Shown here: positions 15,868-25,051 of the stretch, in pieces | How positions within the stretch are numbered: position 1 is the first letter of the stretch | Layout of the letters: the number at the start of each line of letters is the position of its first letter | Assembly (NCBI GenBank): GCA_963843945.1 | Contig: CAWJMF010000001.1 | Location: 186,001 to 250,000 of the forward strand | DNA length: 64,000 bases | Origin: CAWJMF01 sp963843945 | Lineage (GTDB): Bacteria > Vulcanimicrobiota > Vulcanimicrobiia > Vulcanimicrobiales > Vulcanimicrobiaceae | Reading direction: 5' to 3' | The notes under the pieces: generated by a model | What the model was told of the DNA's origin: nothing | Seen by the model: the letters and a program-made list of their open reading frames with translations, nothing else | Database searches by the model: none | Program-made: the position numbers and the translations under genes

Positions 15868-17075
15868 GCGGAGGCTCCCGCGGCGTGCGGGGTGCCGTTG
15901 CCGAGGCCGTCGCCGTTTTTCCCGCGGCCGCGCGATTCGATCGGTACCCACGGCATGACCGGCGGTCCCGTATAGCGCGCCTGCGGACGGATCAAGCGGT
16001 TGTCGCCGAGCTGCTCGAGGATGTGCGCGGTCCAACCGGCCATCCGGCCGCACGCGAACATGCAGGTGAACTCGTCGGGCGGAATTCCCAGGCTGAACAG
16101 CGTCGGCGCGGTGTAAAACTCGACGTTGGCGTAGATGCGCTTGCCGGGTTTTTCTTCGTGGAGCACTTTGTTGGCGGCATCTTCGAGCGCGCGCGCGATT
16201 TCGTACCACTTCGGATCGGATGCGGCGCCGAGGGCCTTGGCCATCGACTCGAGATGTTCGGCACGCGGATCGCGCACTTTGTACTCGCGATGACCCATCC
16301 CCATGACGCGCTCGCCGCGCGCCAGCATCTCGCGAACGTACGTCTCGGCGCGCTCGGGCTTGCCGATGTCGAGGATCATCTTCATGACCTTACCGGGCGC
16401 GCCGCCGTGCAAATCGCCTTCGAGCGTCGCGACAGCCGAGGTCGCCGCTGCGAAGATGTCGGCCCGCGTCGAGGCGGTCACGCGCGCGGCAAAGGTCGAA
16501 GCGTTGAACGAGTGGTCGGCCAGCAACACGAGGTAGGTGTCCAGCGCGCGCTCGGCTTCCTTGATCGGACGCTCGCCGGTGCGCATGTATAAGAAATTGG
16601 CCGCGGTCGAGAGGTTCGGCAGCGGCTCGATCGCCTTGAGCCCGCGCCGGATCCGGTCCCACGCGGCGACGATCGAAGGGGTCTTCGCGATCAGGTGGAT
16701 CGCCGCGCGCGGGTTGGACGGATGGGCGCCGTCTTCGTCCGCCGGCGTGAAGAGCGCGAGCGCTGAAACGTGCGTGCGCAGGACGTCCATCGGCCAGGCG
16801 TCCTTCGGCGTCGCCTCCATGAAATCGATGAGCGGCTGCGGCAACATGCGGTTGGCCGCGAGCCTCACCTTGAGGTCTTCGAGTTGGAACTTATTCGGCA
16901 GCTGCCCGAACAGCAGAAGATAGCAGACCTCTTCATATGTCGCGTGTTCGGCGAGGTCGTGGATGTCAAAGCCGCGGTAGGTTAAGCGGCCTTCGAGCCC
17001 CTCGACGTTGCTGAGGTCGGTCGAGCCGACGACGACGCCTTCCAGCCCACGATCGACGATAGTCCCTGGTTGCAT
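15864..17075 (-). CDS. gltA: Citrate synthase family protein (citrate or 2-methylcitrate synthase)
   Basis: 403 residues from ATG 17075. Landmarks: LEGRLTYRGFDIHDLAE, catalytic His regions EGDLHGGAPGKV and MGMGHREYKVRDPRA, and catalytic Asp near LFSLGIPPDEFTCMFACGR. It condenses acetyl-CoA (or propionyl-CoA) with oxaloacetate. The short, dimeric-type length does not tell the two substrates apart. ATG has no good Shine-Dalgarno; TATACA lies about four bases upstream, allowing either leaderless transcription or control by the structured region before it. It heads an operon with hisB, hisH and hisA. Confidence 0.9.
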   Translation of the reverse strand: MQPGTIVDRGLEGVVVGSTDLSNVEGLEGRLTYRGFDIHDLAEHATYEEVCYLLLFGQLPNKFQLEDLKVRLAANRMLPQPLIDFMEATPKDAWPMDVLRTHVSALALFTPADEDGAHPSNPRAAIHLIAKTPSIVAAWDRIRRGLKAIEPLPNLSTAANFLYMRTGERPIKEAERALDTYLVLLADHSFNASTFAARVTASTRADIFAAATSAVATLEGDLHGGAPGKVMKMILDIGKPERAETYVREMLARGERVMGMGHREYKVRDPRAEHLESMAKALGAASDPKWYEIARALEDAANKVLHEEKPGKRIYANVEFYTAPTLFSLGIPPDEFTCMFACGRMAGWTAHILEQLGDNRLIRPQARYTGPPVMPWVPIESRGRGKNGDGLGNGTPHAAGASA

Positions 17076-17094
17076 AGGTTGTATAAATTCGGAA

Positions 17095-17179
17095 AGCCGC
17101 CGTCGTTTCCATGCGCCGCGGCGCGGACCGGCCGTACGCCTTGCGACAAACGTCCGCACCGGTCCGGGAGACGGCGGCT
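17095..17179 (-). other. Highly structured 85-nt region before the citrate synthase gene
   Basis: Read leftward, AGCCGCCGTC (starting in the ddl stop codon) pairs perfectly with GACGGCGGCT 65 bases on, closing a multi-branch structure. Inside are CGGACCGG/CCGGTCCG and the self-complementary GCGCCGCGGCGC. There is no U-tract, so it is not an ordinary intrinsic terminator. It may be a structured leader or an mRNA-processing element between ddl and gltA. Confidence 0.4.
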
Positions 17180-18116
17180 AGGGAACGTCTACCAGCGCGC
17201 GGCCGCGGTCGAGGGCCGCGCCGATCAGGCGGTCGATCAACACGTCGAACGAGATGCCTACGGCGGCGCACTCGTCGGGGAAGAGGCTCGTCGGCGTCAG
17301 GCCGGGCAGCGAATTGATCTCGAGGATGTACGGCCGGCCTTCCTTGGTGACGAGCACGTCGGTGCGCGAATAGTCGCGCAAGCCGAGCAGCCGGTGCGTC
17401 GAAAGCGCCAGCATCTGGATGCGGTGCGCGAGATCCGCGTCGATCTGAGCGGGACACTCGTGTTTGCTCTGACCCGCGGCGTACTTCGCATCGTAATCGT
17501 AGAAATCGTGACCGAGCGGCACGATCTCGATGACCGGCAGCGCTTCCTCGAACAGCACGCCGCACGAAAACTCCCGTCCCGCGATGTATTCTTCGGCCAG
17601 GATCGTGGAGCGTTCGGCCGAGAGCGCGATCATCGCGCGAGACCACTCTTCGTGCGTATGCACGAGCTTGACGCCGGCGCTCGAACCTTCGTTGCGAGGC
17701 TTGACGACCAGCGGCAAATTCAGCGAGCCGGGCAACAGCGGCAACGTGCCGCCGTCGAAATCGAACGTGTCCCAGGCCGGCGTCGGTAAGCCCTCGGCCG
17801 AAAGCAGTTTCTTGGTGAGGTGTTTGTCCATTGCGAGCGCGCTCGCGCCGAGGCCGCTTCCGTTGTAGGGAACGCGAAGCCAGTCGAGGACCCCTTGAAT
17901 GGTACCGTCTTCGCCCGACGAGCCGTGCAGCGCGATGAACACCGCGTCCGGTTCCAGCTCGCGAATCGCGTCGACGAAGCGCTGATCGTAGTCGAGCGAT
18001 TGCGTGACGTAGTCGAGCCGCTCGAGTGCCGCCGCGACCACCCGGCCGCTGGCAATCGAGACCTCGCGTTCCGAACCCTGGCCGCCCATGACGACCGCGA
18101 CGCGCGCTTTGCTCAC
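17178..18116 (-). CDS. ddl: D-alanine--D-alanine ligase
   Basis: 312 residues from GTG 18116, overlapping the murB stop (GTGA). ATP-grasp enzyme making D-Ala-D-Ala for peptidoglycan. It contains HGSSGEDGTIQGVLDWL, PYNGSGLGASALAMDK, the ATP-grasp loop RNEGSSAGVKLV and the C-terminal LEINSLPGLTPTSLFP. It is the last gene of the dcw cluster here; ftsQ, ftsA and ftsZ do not follow. Confidence 0.97.
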   Translation of the reverse strand: MSKARVAVVMGGQGSEREVSIASGRVVAAALERLDYVTQSLDYDQRFVDAIRELEPDAVFIALHGSSGEDGTIQGVLDWLRVPYNGSGLGASALAMDKHLTKKLLSAEGLPTPAWDTFDFDGGTLPLLPGSLNLPLVVKPRNEGSSAGVKLVHTHEEWSRAMIALSAERSTILAEEYIAGREFSCGVLFEEALPVIEIVPLGHDFYDYDAKYAAGQSKHECPAQIDADLAHRIQMLALSTHRLLGLRDYSRTDVLVTKEGRPYILEINSLPGLTPTSLFPDECAAVGISFDVLIDRLIGAALDRGRALVDVP

Positions 18117-19060
18117 GCGAAGACCCCCACGAAGTGCACTTCTAACTCGAGTTCGACGCCGAATCGCTCGACGACGGCGCGTCGCACGCGTGCGAGCAGG
18201 CCGGCAACGTCGGCCGCGGTCGCGTCGCCGCGATTGAGGATGAAGTTCGCGTGCAGCTCGGAAACCTCGGCGCCGCCTTCGCGCCAACCCTTCGCTCCGG
18301 CCGCCTCGATCAAACGGCCGGCTTTATCGCCGGGAGGGTTGCGGAAGCACGAGCCGGCGTTGGGAAACTGAAGCGGCTGCGTTTTCTTGCGCCGGACGAG
18401 CCGCTCTTGCAAGCGTTCGCGCACGGCGCCGATCTCGCCGCGCTCGAAGGCGAGCGTCACGGACGCGACGATCGCGTCGCGCGCCAGCGTCGTGTGGCGG
18501 TAAAAATATTGCGGCGTCACCGCATGCGGTTCGGGTTTGCCCGGCGTCTGCACCCAGACCTCGCGCACGAACTCACCGATCTCCCGATCGGTGCCCGCAT
18601 TCATGCGCAGCGCGCCCCCGACGCTGCCTGGGATGCCGGCGAGCCCATCGACTCCGAGCGCCCCGCGGCTCGCTGCCTGACCGACCAGCAACGACAGAGA
18701 CGACGAGGCGCCGGCGCTTACCACCACGGCGGCCTCCTCCTCGGAGAACTCGAGTCGCGCGAAGTCGCCGGCCAGCCGGACGACCACGCCGCGAATGCCG
18801 CCGTCGCCGACCAGCAAGTTCGAACCGCTGCCGAGAACGTACCAGGGCAGTTTGCGTTTGGCGACGAGCCGCAACACGATTGCGAGTTCGTCCGTCGTTT
18901 CGGCGAGCAGCAGGGCGTCGGCTGGGCCTCCGATCTTCCACGACGTGTACGGGGCAAGCGGAGCGTCGAACTGAACGCGCTCGGCGAAGGTCTCGCGCAA
19001 CTCCGCACGGTCGCGCTCGTCGAGCAGCGGCAGCAGCATCTCGGTTCCGAGCGCGCTCAC
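18113..19060 (-). CDS. murB: UDP-N-acetylenolpyruvoylglucosamine reductase MurB
   Basis: 315 residues. FAD-binding GSGSNLLVGDGGIRGVVV, the catalytic serine region NAGSCFRNPPGDKAGRLIE and C-terminal HANFILNRGDATAADV place it as MurB. It reduces enolpyruvyl-UDP-GlcNAc to UDP-MurNAc with NADPH. GTG 19060 overlaps the murC stop, and its stop overlaps ddl. Confidence 0.97.
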   Translation of the reverse strand: MSALGTEMLLPLLDERDRAELRETFAERVQFDAPLAPYTSWKIGGPADALLLAETTDELAIVLRLVAKRKLPWYVLGSGSNLLVGDGGIRGVVVRLAGDFARLEFSEEEAAVVVSAGASSSLSLLVGQAASRGALGVDGLAGIPGSVGGALRMNAGTDREIGEFVREVWVQTPGKPEPHAVTPQYFYRHTTLARDAIVASVTLAFERGEIGAVRERLQERLVRRKKTQPLQFPNAGSCFRNPPGDKAGRLIEAAGAKGWREGGAEVSELHANFILNRGDATAADVAGLLARVRRAVVERFGVELELEVHFVGVFA

Positions 19061-20439
19061 GGAACGAGCGCCTCGTCACGTGCGAGCTCGGCCGCCAGCC
19101 GTTGAGCGACGGTGCTGATGGAGCCCGCGCCCAACATCAGGACGAGAGCCCCGGCGGGCGCGCGCTCGCGCAAGTAGTCCGGCACGTCTTCGACCGATCC
19201 GACGTATGCCACCGAGCCGCCGAGCGCGGCGAGCGGCGCTCCGATCGTGCGTGCGTCGACGCCGGGCAGCGGAAGTTCCGAGGCCGCGTAGACGTCGGTC
19301 AACACGATGCGATCGGCCGAGCGCAGCGCGCGTGCAAATTCCGCCGCAAGGTACTGCGTGCGCGAATAACGGTGGGGCTGAAAGACCGCCACGATCGGGC
19401 CCGCAAACTGCTCGCGCGCGGCCGCCAGAACCGCGGCGACCGCGGTCGGATGATGGGCGTAATCGTCGACCAGCGTCATGCGAGGCGAGCGCGCCAGAAT
19501 CTCGAAGCGGCGCCGCACGCCGCGAAAGTCCGCGAGCGCCGTCGCGAGCGTTTCGAAGGGAATCTCCAGCGCCAATCCGACCGCGAGCGCGGCCAACGCG
19601 TTTTGCACGTTGTAGGCGCCGGGCACGGGCAGGCGTACCTCGCCCAAAGCTACGCCGTCGACGACCGCGTCGAAGCGCGAGCCGAAGTTCTCGTAGGTTG
19701 CCCCGCGGGCGCGCACGTCGGCTTGGCCAAAGCCGAAGGTTCGCGTGCGGGCGAGCCGTGGGAGCCGGGCCAGCGCCGCGGCGCGCACCTCGTCGATGCC
19801 GACGAGCGCGAGTCCGTCGCGCGGCACGCTCGTCAGAAACTTCTCGAAAGCCTCGACCAAGCCGGCGAGCTCGCCGTCGGAGGCAACGTGATCGTTTTCG
19901 ACGTTGGTGACGACCGCGATCTCCGGTCGCAGCTCGAGAAACGAGCGATCCGATTCGTCGCTTTCGGCGACGAACCATTCGCCTTTTCCGTCGCGCGCGT
20001 TGCTGCCGGTGTCGCCGCGCTCGCCCCCGACCACGACCGCCGGATCGAGGCCGGCCGCCTCGAGCACGCAAGCCGTCATCGCCGTCGTCGTCGTCTTGCC
20101 GTGCGTGCCGGCGATGGCGAGGCCGCGCCGGCGGTGCATCAAGTGCGCGAGCAGCGCTCCGCGATGCACGATTTCGAGGGCGCCGTTCCGCGCGGCAACC
20201 AGTTCCGGATTTTCCGGATCGATCGCGGAGCTGACGACCACCGTCTTCGCGTCACCCAAGTTGCCCGCAGCGTGTCCGATCGCGATACGGGCGCCCTCAT
20301 CGGCGAGCTGTTGGGTGAGCGGCGTGCGCCGATCCGACGATCCCGAAACGCGAAAGCCGCGCTGCAAAAGGATGCGCGCCAGCGCGGACATGCCGATTCC
20401 GCTGATGCCGATGAAATGGACCGCGCCGGAAAGCTTCAC
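19057..20439 (-). CDS. murC: UDP-N-acetylmuramate--L-alanine ligase MurC
   Basis: 460 residues from GTG 20439, overlapping the murG stop (GTGA). N-terminal HFIGISGIGMSALARIL, P-loop GTHGKTTTTAM, central ESDESDRSFLELRPEIAVVTN and C-terminal DDYAHHPTAVAAVL. It adds the first amino acid of the stem peptide. The long frame extending to 20853 is rejected because it reads out of frame through murG. Confidence 0.97.
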   Translation of the reverse strand: MKLSGAVHFIGISGIGMSALARILLQRGFRVSGSSDRRTPLTQQLADEGARIAIGHAAGNLGDAKTVVVSSAIDPENPELVAARNGALEIVHRGALLAHLMHRRRGLAIAGTHGKTTTTAMTACVLEAAGLDPAVVVGGERGDTGSNARDGKGEWFVAESDESDRSFLELRPEIAVVTNVENDHVASDGELAGLVEAFEKFLTSVPRDGLALVGIDEVRAAALARLPRLARTRTFGFGQADVRARGATYENFGSRFDAVVDGVALGEVRLPVPGAYNVQNALAALAVGLALEIPFETLATALADFRGVRRRFEILARSPRMTLVDDYAHHPTAVAAVLAAAREQFAGPIVAVFQPHRYSRTQYLAAEFARALRSADRIVLTDVYAASELPLPGVDARTIGAPLAALGGSVAYVGSVEDVPDYLRERAPAGALVLMLGAGSISTVAQRLAAELARDEALVP

Positions 20440-21566
20440 GGACGTTGGTTTTTCGCAGGCAGCCAACGCTTCACCCGTTCGCGCACCGCGGCCCGCGGGT
20501 CCGTATCCCCCGCACGCGCTGCATCGCGCATCGCGCCGAGACGCTCGGGTTGCAGCAAGGCCTCCAGTTCGCGAAAGAGCCGGTCCGCGTCCAGCTCGCG
20601 ATCCGCCACGACCGAGGCGGCGCCTCCCCGCGCGAACGCAGCGGCGTTGCGAGCTTGGTGATCGGCCGTTGCGAACGGAAACGGCACGAGCAGCGCGGGG
20701 GTGTGCGTTGCAGCCAACTCGCCTAAGGTCGAAGCTCCCGAGCGCGTCACGACCAGATCCGCTGCCGCATACGCGGTACGGGGATCTTCGAGATATTCGA
20801 CGAGGTGCACCGCACCGGCTGAGAGCGCTCCTCGTTCGCGCTCGGCGATCCAATCGTGGTCGCGCGCGCCGCTCACGTGGAGAATTTGCCAGTCCGCCGG
20901 TAATTCGCGTCCCGTGACGAGCGTCGCGACTGCCTCATTGAGCGAACGCGCGCCCTGACTTCCGCCCATCACGACGACGGTCGTCTTGCGCGGATCGAGC
21001 CCGAGCGCGAGCCGCGCTTCGGCGGCCGCGAGCGGGCGCAGCATCGAAGCGCGCACCGGCGTTCCGGTCAGCACGGCTTTCTTGCCGAGCGCTTCGGCCG
21101 ACTCGGGTGCGTTGAGCCAGACCTCGTCGACGAGCGGACCTAAGAGCCGGTTCGTCAAGCCGGGCACCGCGTTCGCTTCGAGCAGCGCTACTTTCGCGCG
21201 CGATTGTCGCAGCAGCCGCAGGCAGCGCAGCGCCGCGACAACCGGCAGCGCGACGTAGCCGCCGGTCGCGACGGCCACGTCCGGCCGAAAGCGTCGCAGC
21301 ACCGCGAGCGCTTGAAAAAATCCGGCCACGTTCGCAACGAGCGTCCGCGCGAGCGCCGGTGAGATTTTGCGTAACAGCGGCGCGGCATCGACGAAGGCGG
21401 CAGAGAGCCCGGCCTTCGGGACGATCGAAGCTTCGAGCCCGTCGCGCGTTCCGACGAAGAGCACGTCGAGCGGCGCGAAAGCCGGGTCTTCGGCGAGCGC
21501 TTCGGCGATGGCCAGTGCCGGATACACGTGCCCACCCGTCCCGCCGCCGGTCAAGAGCAGCCTCAC
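20436..21566 (-). CDS. murG: Undecaprenyl-PP-MurNAc-pentapeptide UDP-GlcNAc transferase MurG
   Basis: 376 residues. Gly-rich MRLLLTGGGTGGHVYPALAIA at the N-terminus and MGGSQGARSLNEAV plus VTRSGASTLGELAA in the C-terminal donor-binding domain. It makes lipid II on the inner face of the membrane. GTG 21566 overlaps the ftsW stop (GTGA). Confidence 0.97.
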   Translation of the reverse strand: MRLLLTGGGTGGHVYPALAIAEALAEDPAFAPLDVLFVGTRDGLEASIVPKAGLSAAFVDAAPLLRKISPALARTLVANVAGFFQALAVLRRFRPDVAVATGGYVALPVVAALRCLRLLRQSRAKVALLEANAVPGLTNRLLGPLVDEVWLNAPESAEALGKKAVLTGTPVRASMLRPLAAAEARLALGLDPRKTTVVVMGGSQGARSLNEAVATLVTGRELPADWQILHVSGARDHDWIAERERGALSAGAVHLVEYLEDPRTAYAAADLVVTRSGASTLGELAATHTPALLVPFPFATADHQARNAAAFARGGAASVVADRELDADRLFRELEALLQPERLGAMRDAARAGDTDPRAAVRERVKRWLPAKNQRP

Positions 21567-22678
21567 TCCCGCAGCGTTCGCCGGAAGCGTCCGACGTTAA
21601 CGACCAACGCGACGGCGACCAGCGACGTCACGAGCGACGATCCGCCAAACGAGATGAAGGGCAGCGGCACACCGGTAACCGGCCACGACGACGTCACGAC
21701 GCCGAGGTTGACGAAAGCCTGAATGACGATCATCGCCATGCAGCCGACCGCGAGCAGAAAGCCGAAGCGATCGGGAGCTTGCAGCGCGATGCGGCACGCG
21801 CGATAGGCGAACACGACGAAGAGGACGACGATCAGCGCCAGCCCGATGAAGCCGAGTTCTTCGCCGATGATCGCCGCGATGAAATCGGTGGGCGCTTCGG
21901 GTAACCAGAAGAACTTCTGGCGCGAGAAGCCGAGGCCGAGGCCGGTCAGTCCGCCGCTGCCGAGCGCCATCAACGACTGCACGATGTGGAAGCCCTTGTC
22001 GACCGGATCGGACCAGGGGTCGATGAACGCCGAGACGCGCGCGAGCTTATACGGATCGTGTTTGATCAGCGCGACCACGCCGAGGGCGACCGTCAAGCCG
22101 ATGATTCCCAAGTGCGCCGGCCGCGCTCCCGCGACGAAGAGCATCACGGCGGCGGTGAACGCGAGCAAGCTCGCCGTTCCCAGATCCGGCTCCTTGACCA
22201 CCAGGACCGCCATCAACAGCGTGATGAAAGCGAGCGGGAACACGCCGCGGGTGAACGAGCGGATGCGTTCGCCTTTGGTGGCGAGCGCGGAGGCAAGGTA
22301 GAGCACGAGCGCGAGCTTCGCGAACTCCGAGGGCTCGAAGGACAACGGGCCGAGGCCGATCCAGCGCCGGGCTCCCCCGACGTAGACGCCCACGTGCGGA
22401 ACGAAGACGAGCAGCAACGCGGCAACGCACAACCCGAGGAACACGGGTGCGGCCTTGCGCAGCCGGCGGTAGTCGACGCGATAGGCCAGCAGCGCCGCGC
22501 CCAGCGCGGCGATCAGCCACGCCAGCTGCCGCTTGAGAAAGAACGTCGCGTCGTGATGGAGCGCGACCGCATAGGCGCTGGACGCGCTGAAGACCATCGT
22601 GACGCCGAGCGCCACGAGCAGCGCGATCGCTGCGACGAGAATCGCGTCCGGCGGCGCCTTGGGCGCGGTTTCATCCAC
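21563..22678 (-). CDS. ftsW: SEDS-family peptidoglycan polymerase FtsW
   Basis: 371 residues, about ten membrane segments. SEDS motifs: RRWIGLGPLSFEPSEFAKLA, QSLMALGSGGLTGLGLGFSR, PTDFIAAIIGEELGFIG and the C-terminal PVTGVPLPFISFGGSSL. It polymerises glycan strands at the septum with the PBP encoded upstream. GTG 22678 overlaps the murD stop by eight bases. Confidence 0.97.
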   Translation of the reverse strand: MDETAPKAPPDAILVAAIALLVALGVTMVFSASSAYAVALHHDATFFLKRQLAWLIAALGAALLAYRVDYRRLRKAAPVFLGLCVAALLLVFVPHVGVYVGGARRWIGLGPLSFEPSEFAKLALVLYLASALATKGERIRSFTRGVFPLAFITLLMAVLVVKEPDLGTASLLAFTAAVMLFVAGARPAHLGIIGLTVALGVVALIKHDPYKLARVSAFIDPWSDPVDKGFHIVQSLMALGSGGLTGLGLGFSRQKFFWLPEAPTDFIAAIIGEELGFIGLALIVVLFVVFAYRACRIALQAPDRFGFLLAVGCMAMIVIQAFVNLGVVTSSWPVTGVPLPFISFGGSSLVTSLVAVALVVNVGRFRRTLRE

Positions 22679-24074
22679 GTGCGGCTGCCGCGGATCCGTC
22701 GACCGCGCGAGCGAAGGCGTCGCCCCGCGCTTCGGCTGAAGCGAACATGTCGAACGAAGCGCAGCCGGGCGAAAGCAGCACCACGTCGCCGGGTTGGGCC
22801 AGGCGCCGCGCGGTATCGACTGCTTCTTCCATGGAACCGGCGCGGACGCTGGGGGCCGGAGCGATGGCCGCTTCGATCTCGTCGGCCGCTTCGCCGATCA
22901 GCACGATCTTCTTGACGTGGCGCCGCACGGCATCCGCCATCGCGCGAAAGTCGGTGCGCTTCGATTTCCCGCCCGCGATCAGAACGATCGGCCGGTCGAA
23001 CGACTCGAGCGCGGCTACCACCGAGCCGGGGTTGGTCGACTTCGAGTCGTCGACGTAGAGCACGCCGTCGAACTCGCCGAGCGGCTGGAGGCGGTGCGGC
23101 AGCGGCTCGAACTCGCGCACCGCCGCGCGCAGCGTTTCGGGATCGAGCCCCGCCGCGAGTCCGACCAAGATCGCGCCCAAGACGTTCGAAACGTTGTGCC
23201 GTCCCTGCAGTGGAACTTCCGAAACCGGCATAATCTCAACCGGTCGCGGATCGCCGGTCGGCGGCGCGTACGTGATGCGCTCGTGGCGCAAATAGAGCGT
23301 CGTCATGCGCCGCGGACTCATTCCGAACCAAAGCGCGCGCGACGGAATGCGCGAAGCCTGTTCGCCTTCGGCCAGCTGTCCGATCAGCGGGTCGTCGAGA
23401 TTTCCGACGAACGTGTCGCCCGGTCCCTGGTTGGCGAAGATGCGCAGCTTCGCCTCGGCGTATTCGTCCATCGAGTGGTAGCGGTCGAGGTGGTCCGGCG
23501 AGAGGTTGAGGATCGCGGCGATGCGCGGCTTGAACGAGCGAATCGATTCGAGCTGAAACGACGAGACTTCGGCGATGACCCAATCGTCCGGTTCGGCGAC
23601 GAAGGTTTCGTCGATCAAGGCGTTGCCGATGTTGCCGCCGACGTGCGTCGTTTTCCCGGCGCGCCGGAACTCGGCGCCGATCAGGGCCGTCGTCGTCGTT
23701 TTGCCCTTCGTGCCCGTCAGCGCGACGATCGGCGCCTTGCAAATCCGGTAGGCGACTTCGATTTCCGAATAGACCGGCACGCGCGCGGCCTGCACGCGCC
23801 GCACCAAGTCGCCGTTGAGCGGGATGCCCGGCGAGAGCACGGCCGACGTCAGGCGCGGCAGCACCGCGCCGAGGTCGGCCGGCGTTACGAAACGCACGCC
23901 GGCACGTTCGAGTTGCTGCGCCAGGTCGCGCAAGAGCGCCGGGTCTTTTTCGTCGGTCGCGTAGACGGTTGCGCCACGGGCGCGCAAGACGCCGCAACTC
24001 GCGATGCCGCTGCGCCCGAGACCGATGACCAGCACGCACTCGCGCGCGTCGAAGGAGCCGCTCTGTGGATTCAT
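22671..24074 (-). CDS. murD: UDP-N-acetylmuramoylalanine--D-glutamate ligase MurD
   Basis: 467 residues from ATG 24074, overlapping the mraY stop (ATGA). Rossmann N-terminus VLVIGLGRSGIASCGVLRA, P-loop LTGTKGKTTTTALIGAEF, NLSPDHLDRYHSMDEYAEAK and the C-terminal VDDSKSTNPGSVVAALES. It adds D-Glu. The longer frame up to 25040 belongs to reading mraY out of frame. Confidence 0.97.
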   Translation of the reverse strand: MNPQSGSFDARECVLVIGLGRSGIASCGVLRARGATVYATDEKDPALLRDLAQQLERAGVRFVTPADLGAVLPRLTSAVLSPGIPLNGDLVRRVQAARVPVYSEIEVAYRICKAPIVALTGTKGKTTTTALIGAEFRRAGKTTHVGGNIGNALIDETFVAEPDDWVIAEVSSFQLESIRSFKPRIAAILNLSPDHLDRYHSMDEYAEAKLRIFANQGPGDTFVGNLDDPLIGQLAEGEQASRIPSRALWFGMSPRRMTTLYLRHERITYAPPTGDPRPVEIMPVSEVPLQGRHNVSNVLGAILVGLAAGLDPETLRAAVREFEPLPHRLQPLGEFDGVLYVDDSKSTNPGSVVAALESFDRPIVLIAGGKSKRTDFRAMADAVRRHVKKIVLIGEAADEIEAAIAPAPSVRAGSMEEAVDTARRLAQPGDVVLLSPGCASFDMFASAEARGDAFARAVDGSAAAARG

Positions 24075-25051
24075 CGAGCCAGCGCGGCCCCGGCGAGCGA
24101 GAGCAGCGCCGAAGCCGTCCAGAAGCGGCCGGTAACTTTTGTCTCGGGCCAGCCGCCCAACTCGAAATGATGGTGCAGGGGGCTCATACGGAAGATCCGT
24201 TTTTTCGTCATCTTGAAATATGCCACTTGGATGATTACGGAAAGCGTTTCGGCTACGAACACGCCGCCGACGAGCAGCAGTAAGAGAACCGAGCCGGCCA
24301 GGATGGCGCTGCCGGCGAGCACGGCGCCGAGCGCGAGCGCACCGGTATCGCCCATGAAAAGCCGCGCCGGATGGCGGTTGAAGAAAAGGAAACCGGCAAC
24401 CGAGCCGGCGACCGCGAGATCGACGAACGTCACGCCTGGGACTCCGCCGCGCCAAGCCAGCCAGGCGAGGAGCAGCAGCGGCGGCAACACGGTGCCGGCG
24501 GCGAGCCCATCGAGTCCGTCGGTGAGGTTGACGCCGTGCGTCGCGCCCAAAACCGCGCACAAACCGAGGGCGTACCAGGCCCAGTGCGGCACGTGCAACG
24601 CGTACGTGCCCGTCGTGAAAACCACGTCGCGGAGACCCGCCGGAGCGACGCGTTCCGCGACCAAGAGAAACGCCACGCCCGCGAGCGCCGTCAGCAAAAG
24701 CTTCGTGCGCGCGCGCAGCCCGCGATTGCGGCCGCTGCGTATCGAGCTGAAGTCGTCGGCGAAACCGATGAGACCGCACGCGATGACGAATCCCTCGAGC
24801 GCGGCGCCGGCATACGTGGGGTGCCACGCAGCGGCGATCAAGATCGCGGCAAGAAACAGCAGGCCGCCCATCGTCGGCGTTCCCGTCTTGCTCGCGTGCG
24901 TTTGGGGTGCATCTTCGTACGCTACTTGGCGAAGCGAGGCACGCCGCAAGTCCGCGATCAACCGATCGCCGATCGCAAGCGTAAAAGCGAACGTCGCGGC
25001 GCCGAGCAGCACCGCGCTCCAAATCGAGCTCGCGCTCCAAATCGCGTTCAC
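24071..25051 (-). CDS. mraY: Phospho-N-acetylmuramoyl-pentapeptide transferase MraY
   Basis: 326 residues with about ten membrane segments. Family motifs: GTPTMGGLLF, ADDFSSIR (catalytic Asp pair region), NLTDGLDGLAAG and MGDTGALALGAVLA, ending FRMSPLHHHFELGGWPE. It makes lipid I. GTG 25051 overlaps the stop of the CofE-like gene. Confidence 0.98.
   Translation of the reverse strand: MNAIWSASSIWSAVLLGAATFAFTLAIGDRLIADLRRASLRQVAYEDAPQTHASKTGTPTMGGLLFLAAILIAAAWHPTYAGAALEGFVIACGLIGFADDFSSIRSGRNRGLRARTKLLLTALAGVAFLLVAERVAPAGLRDVVFTTGTYALHVPHWAWYALGLCAVLGATHGVNLTDGLDGLAAGTVLPPLLLLAWLAWRGGVPGVTFVDLAVAGSVAGFLFFNRHPARLFMGDTGALALGAVLAGSAILAGSVLLLLLVGGVFVAETLSVIIQVAYFKMTKKRIFRMSPLHHHFELGGWPETKVTGRFWTASALLSLAGAALAR

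Noticed and set aside
17095..17179. Intrinsic terminator for ddl
   Set aside because: The hairpins lack a U-tract and the closing helix spans 65 bases, not typical of terminators.
18880..20661. 593-residue + strand frame
   Set aside because: Antisense of murC and murB; no family features and extreme Arg/Ala composition.
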